From Armillaria gallica (lineage: Eukaryota > Basidiomycota > Agaricomycetes > Agaricales > Physalacriaceae), in the NCBI GenBank assembly GCA_037576215.1, contig JBANDB010000004.1:6262001-6326000 (forward strand): 64,000 bases of DNA, in the 5' to 3' direction. Of the stretch, positions 11,193 to 22,827 are shown in pieces. The notes under the pieces are model-generated. The model was given only the letters and a program-made list of their open reading frames with translations, did no database searches and was not told the origin of the DNA. The position numbers were made by a program, and so were the translations under genes. Positions within the stretch are counted from its first letter, which is position 1, and every line of letters starts with the position of its first letter.

Positions 11193-11694
11193 TGTAAGAC
11201 CCGAACTTCAATCAAAGGTGATATAGATCGGCTGTATCGCATTCGTACAGTCACCGTCTAGCCCTTGTGATGATTGACACCCAAGACTCACTTTAGGAGC
11301 TCTTAGCAGAAAAGGAGTGTGTTCGGTATGAATAAACTTTAGCTCAAAGCTAGGGAAATACAGGCTTTGAGTAAGCTACTTATATACTAAAGTGAGGGTC
11401 TGTAAATGGTACTAAGAAGTGACTACCGTGTTAGAAAGTGAATAAGCAAAATACACGGTAGCCGAGAATAACACGTATCCAGTACGTGTCTAGCACACGT
11501 CGCTACGTGTCGGTCACACAGGACAAGGATACCCCTGTGTCGAGTACATGTCAACCGAGTTATGATGTGTTAGCGATGTGAAGATTTATGAAGACTCTCC
11601 GAGAGTCGCGGGTCTAAAGATCGTGGGTGAGTAAGCATCTTATCTTATCTTCCAAAGATTAAATAAGATGCCTGAAAACGAATAAATCGTAACA
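11193..11694 (-). repeat. 5' LTR of the Ty3 element with promoter
   Basis: 502 bp, beginning TGTTACG and ending TTACA in element sense. A TATATAAG box lies at 11386-11379. The inferred transcript start at about 11352 would leave some 340 nt of U3 upstream and 160 nt of R plus U5 downstream. Confidence 0.96.
11379..11386 (-). promoter_or_regulatory. TATA box of the Ty3 LTR promoter
   Basis: TATATAAG in element sense, 34 nt before the inferred transcript start. The same box is present in the 3' LTR. Confidence 0.65.
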
Positions 11695-11699
11695 CAAAC

Positions 11700-12176
11700 T
11701 ATTAGTGCATGTTTTATTAACTCACGAGCTGCATGTTTGTTTGTCTATTTCCTCTTTCTCCCAGGCATTTTGAGTATGATATTATGCATTACACTTTGAG
11801 AGCTCATTATATCCAAAACTGCAGTTTCTCTCCACCTTTCCCCACTCTTTGCAGGTGATGTTATGGCCATCCAAGCAGATATTTACATTCTGTAATGTCA
11901 GCAGACAGTTTATCTCTGCCTCAACTTGCTTTTGGAGGCTCTCCCACAATTCATCACCCTCCAAGTCATAACCCATGTCATTCTCCTTGTCTGTATCATT
12001 GCTGTCTTCATCTTCATCAGTCTAATCTGATTTGGAATCCAGCACATTGACACTCCTGTTCCAGTTACAAACACCATCCTCATCATCATTGTGAATGTCT
12101 TCATCTGATTCCTGCTGATTGGTTGACTCCCAAGATTCAAACAGATGTCCAGAAGTATCATAATTAGATTCAAGGG
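11700..12176 (-). pseudogene. 5' part of the relic gene split by the Ty3 element
   Basis: The minus strand encodes an acidic linker (Asp/Glu-rich with NDDEDG and DEDEDSND), then EWGKVERNCSFGYN and a lysine/glutamate-rich segment before the insertion point. The segment resembles repetitive mushroom proteins with a KAExNRSLGYN-like motif. It contains stops at positions where CAA or CGA would fit the family, and Cys/Trp codons (TGT, TGC, TGG) where Arg (CGN) would be expected. That pattern suggests C-to-T decay. It is a non-functional relic of unknown role. Confidence 0.45.
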
Positions 12177-15100
12177 GGTCTGAGATTTTTTTTAATTACA
12201 CCCAGTTAGTTTTTTTTTTAAGCCCTCACCCGACCAACTGACCTCCATGGGAATAACATACTCAGTATGGGTAGAACATATGGTATTGGTCAGCACACTG
12301 CCACCCAGTAATGAAAGGTTACTGGTAGTGGATGCTCTTTACTACCAGAAAAGGATAAGTGATCTTTGCTGGACCCACCTTTGGTCATACCACCCCCTTT
12401 CCTATTTCCCTCCTGAGGTTAGGATTGGGTTTGGAGAGCTTTCATCAACCAATATGTACACTATAATATCTCTTTATCTGTAAATGTATTGAATTTACAC
12501 AGATGATACTTAAAATGCCTCTCAGAAGTATCAAAAAAAATTGATATAGATTTTTTTTAAGTGGCCTGAAAGGCAACCAATCAACCAACCCAGTATTCCC
12601 AAACAACGGCCTGGAACCCCCTTGATTAGATTGATCCTGTGCTCTTTTTTGGGCTTTACCTGCACAGGCTTGCTCTGCTTTGGTTTGAATAGTAATTTTG
12701 GGATGTCTGGCAGGCATCTATGCTGAGAGAGTCAAAAGAAATAGATTTTACAATTCTTCAATCGCAAATGCAGATGTCAATATCAATACAAAATTTTATT
12801 TTTTTCTATCATGGGCTGACTAAGCAATGTGCACCATAGAGCCGGGTGTGCCCATCTATCTCATGCACATAGCCTACAACAAAAAATATCATTGTTCTCT
12901 CATAGATTTTTCAGTATAAGGTCCAGGTTGCGCTCAGGCTGTTCAGGGCCGGAATACTTGAAGATAGATAATGATAGGACTTGCCAACTAGCACAGCCAC
13001 CACCACCTTTGCAAGTTCCTGAGTTCTTCTCGACATCTAAGTTCCCTTCTTTTGAATCCAATCTCAGCAGTGTTCACCCACTTAGATTGCATGTTACCAT
13101 GTGATCTAGCCTTTGTCTGGATACAACAGGAGTACAGCAAGATCATCTCTGAACAACTTAACTCTGGGGAGTACTAACTAACTTGAAGTTCTGGCGGTGA
13201 ACATGACATGCATCTAAGTATTGACGTCATGACTTCTCCGGTCACTTCACATAAACCCAAGGCATCTACTCGCATGCTCTTTTTTTCACCGTTATATATA
13301 TATATATCGCTCTGACACTGAATCTGTTATCTACTTTGGAGCACAACATGTTGGGACATGAGTCATAATTCACCTTTTGAAAGACTGCGTGAAAGACTGT
13401 GTGAATAGGTTGATCTCCACTGCCCAATACAGAAATCGCCATGACCCACCTACTTTTCTTCTTCCTTGTGCATATTTATTTACAAAAGTTTGGAATTTGG
13501 TAAGTACATAATAAACATGCAGGTGGTCTAGTAACACATAAGGAACAGCAATGTATTCCAAAGAATAGTGTTGTTACTATCTGATGGGAAAATCTGAATG
13601 GGTGTTGATTTGGTGTGTGTAGGTTTTGAATTCTGCTTTCCTTCCTTCCTTCAACACTGACCCATTAATTTGTTTCCATAAATATTTCAGAATCAGGTAT
13701 TGACACTCCAATCCTTGTGGGGCCACAAAAATCACCTGCTGGTCTAGATGACTGATGGTGATAGCAAATGCTTTGGCCATCAAGCCTTTCCCTGATGCTT
13801 GTAAGCCAAGTGCACTATGTGGTGGGCAGCTCTTACAGTAGCCTTGCTTGAGTACTGTAGAGCAATCACATCATGACAAATGAGATTTGGCCCCACACCA
13901 ATAGCAGCGAAAGTCAATACACATGATGAGAGCATTGAGCAAAGAATGGGTGAAGTGACTATGAAGAATGGGTTGCATGTCTTCTAAGCCCAGGTTTCTT
14001 GCATGGCCTTATAGGCTACCATTCAGGAATCCTTGACTAAGCCTCTCAAAATGAGACATAAGAATAATTTGTTTTGAAACTAAATAATAAACATATGGAC
14101 ATACCAAACAACTGCTATTTCTAACACCGACTACTAAGATGTATGGATAATTCTTGCATCACCCAGGGTGGCACATTCTGTGCGTCCCGCCCCTCCTTTT
14201 TGGAGCTCTGACAGAACCAAGTCTCCTGGAGAAATCAGCTGATATCAATGGCATCTTCTGTGAATGCAATGGAAGAAAAAGGGCAAACTCATTACAGTGT
14301 TCCATATGTGCATCGGTATTCTTTTTTTAACCCTATTCTCTGTTCACTGTTCAGACTCAAATCTTGCCTGTTGACCGCTCTGGCTTCAGGTTTGGATATC
14401 ATCCAGATCAGTTGCTGATGGTATGAAGAATGCCCTGTTTCCCATGCCTGTCAAATCATTTGCTTTTGTCATATAAAGACCACTTCAAAGGATCCTGGAG
14501 TCTCTGAGTTCTAAACAGCGAAGTTGATCTCAGGAACATTATCAAGGAAAGTGCACAGCATATATCCACAAGTATATTAAAATGGCTATAAAAAGCAGCT
14601 TTATTGATACTGTTGATGTCAAGAACAAAAAGGCAGTCAAAAAAGGTCACTTCAGCCTTTGAGATGGTCGACTGTGGGGACAATTAATTTGTAGCCCCTT
14701 GGAAAAATTAGTACCATTTTTAGCTGAGATGTGTCACCAGACCTTTCTTAGTGGTAGAGTTCAGTCAGTGTTAACGTTGAGTCCAAGTCCATTACAAGTT
14801 GAATGTTGGACCAGTATCCCTAAACCATTTGGTCCTCAGTTGAAGAGTGCAACAAGGAAGAGCCTTAAGCGCAGAAAGATCCATCTGACACTGTGATTTT
14901 TTTTTTTTTTTCAAAGTTATGATAAATTCTTGAATCCAGCCAGGCAGGCACATCGCACATGTGAGAATGACATCGAAGGCCCAGGCTGTGGAGTTGGTAT
15001 GACATGCCTGCAATGATAGGGTTCTGGGACACCACTGTTGAGATAAATAACCAGACAATAAATGATTGGTTGCTATGAACCATTTGGTCATGGCGGATCC

Positions 15101-17800
15101 TTGTTCCCTGATAGTTCCGCTTGCATAGTGCTGAGCTTTAAGCCCTGTTTATTTCTCTTTCATCCAGACACATCAAACGAGAATAAATGTACATTGTTGT
15201 TAAGGACTGAGCAGAACTTGAATGTTACATTGAACCTGCAGAGATGTGTTATCCTTTCAGCTGGTTCTGCATTTGTTCATGCACCTAAAATAACAGATAT
15301 CTTCAAGAAAAAACCAGTCTGAAGATGTCCCACCTGTGGATTGTAGATAATTGTACTCACCAGAGATGCAAACCTGATGGTACTCTGTCAACAAACGAAA
15401 TCCCAAATCAACCCTCTTACACCCTCTTTGTGAAAGTGAATTCAGTATCTTGGACCAACAGTGAGTAGATCTGCTTTTGCAAAGGAAGTCATAAATCAGC
15501 TTATCTTGCTAATCCAAAGTGTTATGCTACTCACAAGCCTGTGAGAGTAATGGTATATCAAGTTCCTGAATTACAAGTCAATTACGACTCATTCTTCAAA
15601 GATTAACCCATCCACATGGACAGCCAATGACAATACCTACTGATGCCAAACCTCACAAAAAGCCATTAGGTATATTTACTCTGGAGAATGTATGATTCAA
15701 ATTTCAAGTTTATTGCCCTGATACTTGGTGAGTCGCCATTGGTTCAATATTCAATAAACACTTACCTTAGATCATGGATATGGCTAGACGTCTATGCTGC
15801 CAGGTCAACAAATGAAGGTCAAGTGCTGTTAAAGCATATATGGTGTACCTAGAATGTTCCTGAATCATTTGGACGATCATAGCCATCTGAAAATTGGAAA
15901 CCTCTTCTCATAAGTGTTCCATCTGGCACAAAAAGAATATTCACTAGCACTGAGTCTAAAAGACATTACAATAGGCTTTCAGTATATTATTTGCTCCATA
16001 GCAAATGAATGGTTCAAGTATCCTACAGTGAGTTGTCTTTGGATTAGATGCAACTCACTATGAATGAAAGCCTGCCTTGATAAAGTAGGTACAAAGGCTG
16101 AACAATGTCGCCATCCATTTAAAGAAAGGGTCACAAAGGTGTCCCTAGTTCCTGAATTATTTGGGTGATAGAATTGACCCAAAAATCAGGAAACCTTGGC
16201 AATATAACTATGCTGCACATGGCTTCCACTTGCATAATTGAAATTAAAGATATTGCTAACAGCACAGTAAATATATGTTCATGGATTCCAGATGGTATTT
16301 ACTCACAAGTTGGTATGCAGGACCAGATTCAAAGTCCACAGATGGCTCTGCCGTTTTCGTGTGCCAAGTCAAGAGGAGGGTTAAGCATGCCACTTGGGTG
16401 TGTCAAGAAGGTGTATATGGCACTATTATCAGGGGTCACAGTTAGTATATTCTCCCTTCTTCCAGATCATGATCAGCCCTAGTTTAAATGAGTTTGATCC
16501 AGATGGTTCCACTGCTACCTGTATTCACCATGTGAGTCAGGAAATAATACTATCAGGGTGATGAATTTCCATGGAAGGTAAGAGTTTCATAATTCGGTTC
16601 ATATACTGATCGCTCACTTCTGATTGAGACAATGGTGCAAGTGTTGGCTTCACTGTCACCTTCAAGTTACCATACAGATGTCCTCAAGGTTTGGGTTCTA
16701 AAGTAAGAAGGCAGGAGCACACCGATGTAACAAAAGTTTAGATCTATATTTCATACATTAAGATACAGACGTCCTGTACTGTATGAGCACCCAGTATATG
16801 TGAAAATGGAAAGGAACACATACCAAAAGTATGGATGTCAATAGGCAGGCTACACTGCATGATGGCTTTAATAAATGAGGCTTAAATATCAAGTTCGAAA
16901 GATATTTATTTTTATTATATTTGAGCTTAAAATAGGTAAAAGCTTTTCTTAGTATCTTTTCTATATTTGTGAAAATTGCCTCAAAACTGCATAAAATCTC
17001 AGATATTGAGAAGATATTTAACTTATTTCTTTAATATCTTAGGCAAGAAAATAACTCAAAATAAATATTGTTCAGATTCAATATTCAAGGCTCAATTATT
17101 GAGACTATCATGCAGTGCTACCTGCCTCAATCTTAATCATTTCAGAATGAGTCCTATCAGAAATCCTGCGAGATCTCAAACACCCGTTGTTGAGATCTTT
17201 AATGTCCAAACGTTCCTGGGAAACTCAGCCTACTCCTTGTATTTTACACAAGGCATATATAGGACAACATATCAGTGAAACAGGGAAGGACAAGTAGATC
17301 TCTGTACCACAATGTTCATGATCAATGTAAGTAAATTGAATATAGTTCCATTAGAATGCAGATGCCTGCACCACATTAGCACTTATCATACACCAGGATA
17401 TCAAGGACCACATACCAAATTACTCAAATCTGTATGCAAGCTCTGGCCACTTTTGAGTCCTCGATAAATCACTCAAATGTCCTAATAAGATCTCCTATGT
17501 GTTATCGAAGGGATGCTACTTGGATAATGACATGTAAACTATCCAGTCAGCCGTTATTTGATGTCCAATGGTCCTTCAACACAATGAAGTCCCAGAGAAC
17601 ATCAGCTGAGATAGCACACATGTACAAAATTCCAAGCTTAGTGCTTTAATATCCATTGTATGTGTTTTCTAATGGAAGAAGATACTGGCTGAATAATACT
17701 TTGAGGCTTGAAGACCCGATTTCATGGCAGATGAATATTTCACAGAGTGTCAAGGTCAGAAAGAATGCAAATTGAGGATCGAATGAGTAGCATGATGGTG
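12177..17800. other. AT-rich, CpG-poor decayed DNA without recognisable genes
   Basis: About 5.6 kb with only short open frames and no recognisable domain. A short TA microsatellite lies near 13296. Between about 15550 and 16200, similar phrases recur (TTCCTGAAT followed by a C/T-variable ATTTGG or related text at about 15553, 15857 and 16150), which suggests very old tandem copies with a period near 300 bp. An oligo-T/A run is at 14898-14911. I take this as deeply mutated transposon DNA. Confidence 0.5.
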
Positions 17801-17833
17801 GGAACGAACAAAGGAGGAAATTGCCACTTCTGT

Positions 17834-20800
17834 CTACTCCAAAAGAGGAATCACCTTGGTTTCCTGACCACTGCTTTCTTGCATGATAAACTTGTTGGTC
17901 CGTAAATGTTCTTGAATAAAATGATAGCAAATATTGATGTGTTTCATGCAACTTGTCAAGCTGTAAGAGGATGCCACTTTGAGAGAAGCCTGGTTGTTGG
18001 AACCAATAGGAAAAGATTGAGGGATAGGGAGCTCCTGCAATCTCAAGAACATTTGCATCCACAACAGCTTCTTGAGAACGTGAGTCAATCCCATATACTC
18101 CAAATTGTTGATGACAGGGAGACCGATTTTTGCTTCATACTCAACCAAGCAACCAAACCTCCATACAGGAAAACACCATAACCCAAAATACTCTTTCTGT
18201 CATGTTCATCCGATGCCCAATCAGCATCGACCAATGCTAGATCAGAATGCAAAACCACATCAGGTCCAACCTTTTCTTGCAAGTATGCACCTCCATACTC
18301 AAGAGACCATCCAGCTGTCATGTTTAGGTAGCATAGAACTCTCTTTGCGGCACTGAGCAAGGCTCAGTTCAGACAGGAATTGAATTGACCCAATGCCATC
18401 ACAGTAAATGCCAAGTCCGGTCTCATCATGACTGTGAGATAAATGAAAGAACCCATTAAGCTTTGGAACAACAACTGAATATCCTTATCGGCCACAACAG
18501 GCATCAGTTTGTCAAGCTTTGAATGGAGGGGAACTGAAGATTTCATGCATTGTAGTATGTTATGCATCATGAGTAGGTCCATCACAGAGTGTTTTTGGGA
18601 GAGCCATAATTTGCAAACAGGACGATCTCTTTCGATATGAATGCCCAAGAACATTGAAGCAGGTCCAAGGTCTTTTATAGAGAAACATCTGTTCAAGGAA
18701 TCAATCAACCACATGTAGAGTTCCTTTGAGTTGGTAGTGGCAAGACCATTGTCAACATGAATAGGAATGATAATGTAAATGTCCAAGCCATCCGCAGGCA
18801 TTGGCAAAGTGGGGTGCAGATTAGATTTGGACCAGTGACCAGAGAAGACTGCCTTATCAACAGGACAGGAGGACAATCCGAGCACAATGAGCACAGACAA
18901 AAACTCCTAGAACCATTTGTGCAGGGACTGCTTCAAACCATATATAGCCTTGAGTAAATGCTGGGAAGCTTTTGGATTTTGGAGAGGATAGCCAGGAATG
19001 TGTTTCATGTATACTTCCTGATGGAGAGAGGCATTCAAGAAGGCCGTCTGAACATCAAAAGTATAGAGCTCCAAATCCTCATGTGCAGCATAAGCCAGAA
19101 CAATACGAATACTCATTATTTTAGCAACAGGTGCATACGTGTTCCCATAGTCGTCGAGTCTTTGGAGATGACCCTGCACGACAATTCGAGCTTTGGAAAT
19201 CTTTGTATTTTCGACATCTTTCCATATGCAAACCCAGTGTAAACCAATAGCAATCTTGCCCTTTGGAAGAGCAAGGACAGGTGCCAGATCAAACATGCCA
19301 AGATCCTCCATGGCATTCTTTTTGGTATCCATGGCGAGATGCCACACATCCTTATCAGGCCTAGACATCGCTTCCTGGTAAGTCACCGGTGGTTTGGAGA
19401 GGTCCCAAACATGCGGAGCTACAGAATGATATGGAAAAGCCTGTGTCAGAAACACAGTAGGGTAAGAAGTAGTCACCAGAGAATCCAGAGATATGTATTC
19501 ATTGGCAGGTGCCACTGCATAAGCCACCATCAATGCAGTAGCATCAGCTGCTGACCTTGCAGCAAGTGTTAATCTATGTAGCATTGCACGTTCCTGAGTC
19601 TGTAAAAGACGAGCCTGCCACTCATTACCTTTTTCTGTTTGATTCTTGATTCTGCTAGGATGTGAGTCAGAAGGGGAAGAATTTGGAAGGGAATTGTCAG
19701 GAGGGGGAGAACTAGGAAGTGAATTGTTGAGAGGGGAAAGAACAAGAGAAGGGGAATCTGAAGGTATATCTGAAGGAGGATCCAACATTCTTCATTTGAA
19801 GCTAAGCTTGCCCAGCATATCTTCATTGAACTTGACATCATGGGAAAAATGATATTTCCCCTTGAGATCTTGAACCTACCAACTGATGCGCTCATCTTCA
19901 TATCAAACAAAAATAGCCTCAAACATTTTAGGCCCACCTTTTGTATGCTTTTCCTGTGGAATGTGAACCCAACAACAACACCCCCATACTCGAAGGTGGG
20001 AAAGATCTGGCTCCTTCAAGTAGAGCTGTTCAAAAGGAGTTGTACCTTTGGGAATTGTAGAATTCAGAAGACACATATACAGATAAGCGATGGTCAAAAT
20101 GGCATTAGTGAGAAAAGAAGCAGGCAAGCCTGAGTGTGCAAGCAGAGTGAGAGCACGTTCCTCAATTGTATGAATAAATTGCTTGATCTTGCCATTCTGC
20201 TGATGAGCATATGACACACACAGCTAATGATGAATACCCTTCTTGCAAAGGAACTCACCCATATCACTCTTGACAAATTTGGGAGCATTGTCAGACCTCA
20301 TAAACATAACAGGCCTACCAGAGATTTGTTCCCACTTTGCCACTGTGGTCTCGAAATGCCAGAAAGCCTCATTCTTACATTTCATCATCTTCACTTCAGC
20401 AGCAGTAGTCTTGTCTTCCAGCATAGCAAAGAAGTAATGAGAACCCTGCAGAGATGCCATAGGAAATGGTCCACATGTATCAATGTGTATGAACTCATTC
20501 ATAAATTCAGCACAATGGCCATTGTGATCAAACAGTTTCTGTGCATGCTTTCCAACCAAGCAGGAGGGGCAGACGAGTTTCATTTTGGGACCATGTGAAA
20601 TGATCCCAGTAGCACAATCTCCATTTAGCATTTCCATTGTTAGGTCCTGACCAGGGTGTCCTAAACAACAATGCCAAGTGTGCCTATTGGGTTTCAACTG
20701 ACAAAAAGATTCGGGCATCACAGCGGCACAAGACTCCAACAAAGAATCATGATGGGAAGTGTCAGGCTCTAGCAGCTTGCAGTCAAGAAAGGACAAACAA

Positions 20801-21375
20801 CCAAGAACAGTCATGGAAAAATGAACACCAGCGAGAGTAGGATGATCTTTGGGGAAATTAATTGATGTCCAATTATTCCCAAATAGAAGAAATGTTCTGC
20901 ATTCAGTGAGGGCACCCACAGAAATAAGATTCATGGGTACATCAGGGGCATGGAGACAATCGAGCAGACAAACAATGACACATTGGTCATTTGTGCATCT
21001 AACTCTAATACAAATCTCACCACAAGCTTTGGTGCTGAGGACATCGCAGTTCACAGTTTTGATGTTGACAGCTTCATCTTCTCGGTATGACCAGAAATAT
21101 TTCTTGTCCTTGAAGATATGGGTAGTGCAACCTGAATCCAACATGGTCTTCACCAAATGCGACAGCAAAATGAATGATCCTGCAAGCAATCCATCATAGA
21201 ACCAAGTAGAAGCTTCAGTGGTAGGACTTAAGATGGATGCACCCAAGCAAACAAAAACAATGTCCTCATTAACGCTATCGACAATACAATCTGTATCAGA
21301 TAAATCAGGAATGGCCACATAAGCTTCAGGATCTACAGGCCCAATGTCATCTTCCAAAGGAGGAGGGTTATCCAC
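17834..21375 (-). pseudogene. pol: copia pol: protease, integrase, RT, RNase H, disrupted
   Basis: The piece 21375-20224 has the aspartic protease motif LDSGCTTHIF, then the H…C…C zinc region around HCCLGHPG and CPSCLVGKHA, and the first half of integrase with HIDTCGPF and SDNAPKFVKS. Integrase continues at 20217-19903 (HQQNGKIKQFIHTI). RT is at 19788-18907 (CIWKDVENTKISKARIVVQG, FDVQTAFLNA) and 18900-18364. The usual VDD of the catalytic site reads HVDNGLA there, so an essential Asp is changed to Asn. RNase H follows at 18360-17834 (SAAKRVLCYL, DADWASD, KHINICYHFI). In-frame stops include TAG after HKWF (about 18907) and TGA after NSCLN (about 18364). Confidence 0.85.
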
Positions 21376-21792
21376 ATCAGCATAGTTAGCTCGTGAAAGA
21401 GATGGACAATTGGTAGGACAAGTATTGGGACGATTGAATTGTTGGGGATTGGTTCAACTTGTAGAAGATGGATCAGAGTTTCGCTGTTTGGAGGGATCAT
21501 GTTGTTGGGTGGTATGGCTTTGTAATCCACCTATGTCACACTTGAGACGTAATGACCATTTGGACAGCTTGGACATGCGCCATTGAGTGTCAAGATCAAT
21601 GATGTGGTTGACAACAGAAATGAGGTAGTTGTAGTCAATCATGCCCAGATTCCGGCCACAGTCTCAGGTGACTTCTTGGTGAAGTGCCATGAACCACCCA
21701 TGGTCTTCTTCAGGAAGGTTACGAATGAAGTTCAAGATGGTGTCAATATAGCCAATCAGATAGTGTTTGGCATGAAGAGCAAGAATGATTGA

Positions 21793-22827
21793 TCACCACT
21801 TCTGAACATATCTTGGGATGTTATGCATATCCACAGTGAAGGTACGAAGAGTTTTGTGTGCAGTGTTTGCCTGAATGTGATCCCCTAAGCCAAAATGCTT
21901 CCAGAGTCTTGCCAACATATCCTGAGCTGTGAAGATAACCCCAGAATCCTCCATATCATCGACCATCAGTACAACAGCTGAAATGTCCTCTGACAGTCTC
22001 AAAGTCAGGATGTGCATCATAATTGCATCCTGTTTCTCCCATGCAACGTGAACGGCCCAGTCTTGGGGAGTTGACCACTTGTCCGTCACTGGAGGATATG
22101 AGGCATGTCTCATTGGGTTCGCGGAAGCAACAGGAGGATCTTCAAGAATATGAGGCAGGACACCATGAATAGTTGCGACCAATTTCATGCCACAGAGCCA
22201 TGAGGTCCAAGTACTCTGTCCTGTCAGTTCCATAATGGATGTTGTTGAAGGGGTAGAAGAAGAATTAGAAAAGAAGGAAGTAGGGAAAGAGGAATAATTA
22301 TATGTAGAAGGTATGGTATTATAGTTGTTATTAAGGTTGTTGTTGTTATTATTATTATTCTGGAAGTGGCTTTGTTGTTGAGGATTATTAACTACGGGAG
22401 GAGGCATATAAGGAAAAAACCCAGTTGGTGGCAGCTGTGGTACATGATATGAAGCCGCCAGCTGAGGAGTGGTACCAAACTGAGAATTGAGCAGAAAAGT
22501 AGGAAGAGATGGGAAATTTGACTGTGAATTCATAGGATAAGAAGAATAAGAGGGAAAAGAATCTGAAGGGGTAAAATGAGATGCAAAAGAATTATGTAGA
22601 AAAGGTCCCGGATGTCCAGGCAGCAGATATGAAAGAATCAGGGGCGGAGCACCAGGAGTCACCATGAAACCATTAGACCAGGTGGGAGGTGGTGGTGCCA
22701 AGTGATGAGAAGAACTGGTAGGAGGCAGAACAGGAGGTTGTTGGGGTTGCTGTGGCCAGAAGACATCAGGGGTGACAGATGGCCAGTTTGTGTTGTTTGG
22801 CATCCGATACATGGTTATATGCATCAC
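21793..22827 (-). CDS. gag: copia Gag-like protein, open frame
   Basis: 344 residues. The first 200 are low-complexity, rich in Pro, Ser, Gln and Asn, with an Asn run near residue 160. The second half holds a helical segment typical of copia-type Gag (HVAWEKQDAIMMHILTLRL, TAQDMLARLWKHFG, HNIPRYVQKW). No CCHC knuckle lies inside this frame. It is open but part of a dead element and is unlikely to be selected for now. Confidence 0.6.
   Translation of the reverse strand: MMHITMYRMPNNTNWPSVTPDVFWPQQPQQPPVLPPTSSSHHLAPPPPTWSNGFMVTPGAPPLILSYLLPGHPGPFLHNSFASHFTPSDSFPSYSSYPMNSQSNFPSLPTFLLNSQFGTTPQLAASYHVPQLPPTGFFPYMPPPVVNNPQQQSHFQNNNNNNNNLNNNYNTIPSTYNYSSFPTSFFSNSSSTPSTTSIMELTGQSTWTSWLCGMKLVATIHGVLPHILEDPPVASANPMRHASYPPVTDKWSTPQDWAVHVAWEKQDAIMMHILTLRLSEDISAVVLMVDDMEDSGVIFTAQDMLARLWKHFGLGDHIQANTAHKTLRTFTVDMHNIPRYVQKW

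Larger units (their letters stand above)
2846..11694 (-). mobile_element. Ty3/gypsy chromovirus retrotransposon, nearly intact
   Basis: The element is 8849 bp with two 502-bp LTRs that begin TG and end CA, flanked by a perfect 5-bp target duplication. In element sense (minus strand) the order is 5' LTR, primer-binding site, gag, protease, reverse transcriptase, RNase H, integrase with C-terminal chromodomain, polypurine tract, 3' LTR. This gene order and the chromodomain place it in the chromoviruses (Metaviridae). The LTRs differ at 5 of 502 positions, so insertion is recent compared with the surrounding relics. It is probably not autonomous now, because pol has three in-frame TGA codons. 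It inserted into an older relic gene, giving a nested structure. Confidence 0.96.
17834..22827 (-). mobile_element. Broken Ty1/copia retrotransposon
   Basis: In element sense the order is gag, protease, GAG-pre-integrase zinc region, integrase, reverse transcriptase, RNase H, which is the Ty1/copia order with integrase before RT. Several in-frame stops and frame breaks separate the open pieces, so the element is dead. I could not find LTRs on either side: the flanks at about 17.3-17.8 kb and 22.8-23.5 kb show no obvious long direct match, and no initiator-tRNA type primer site was seen. The borders given are those of the coding region. Confidence 0.85.
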
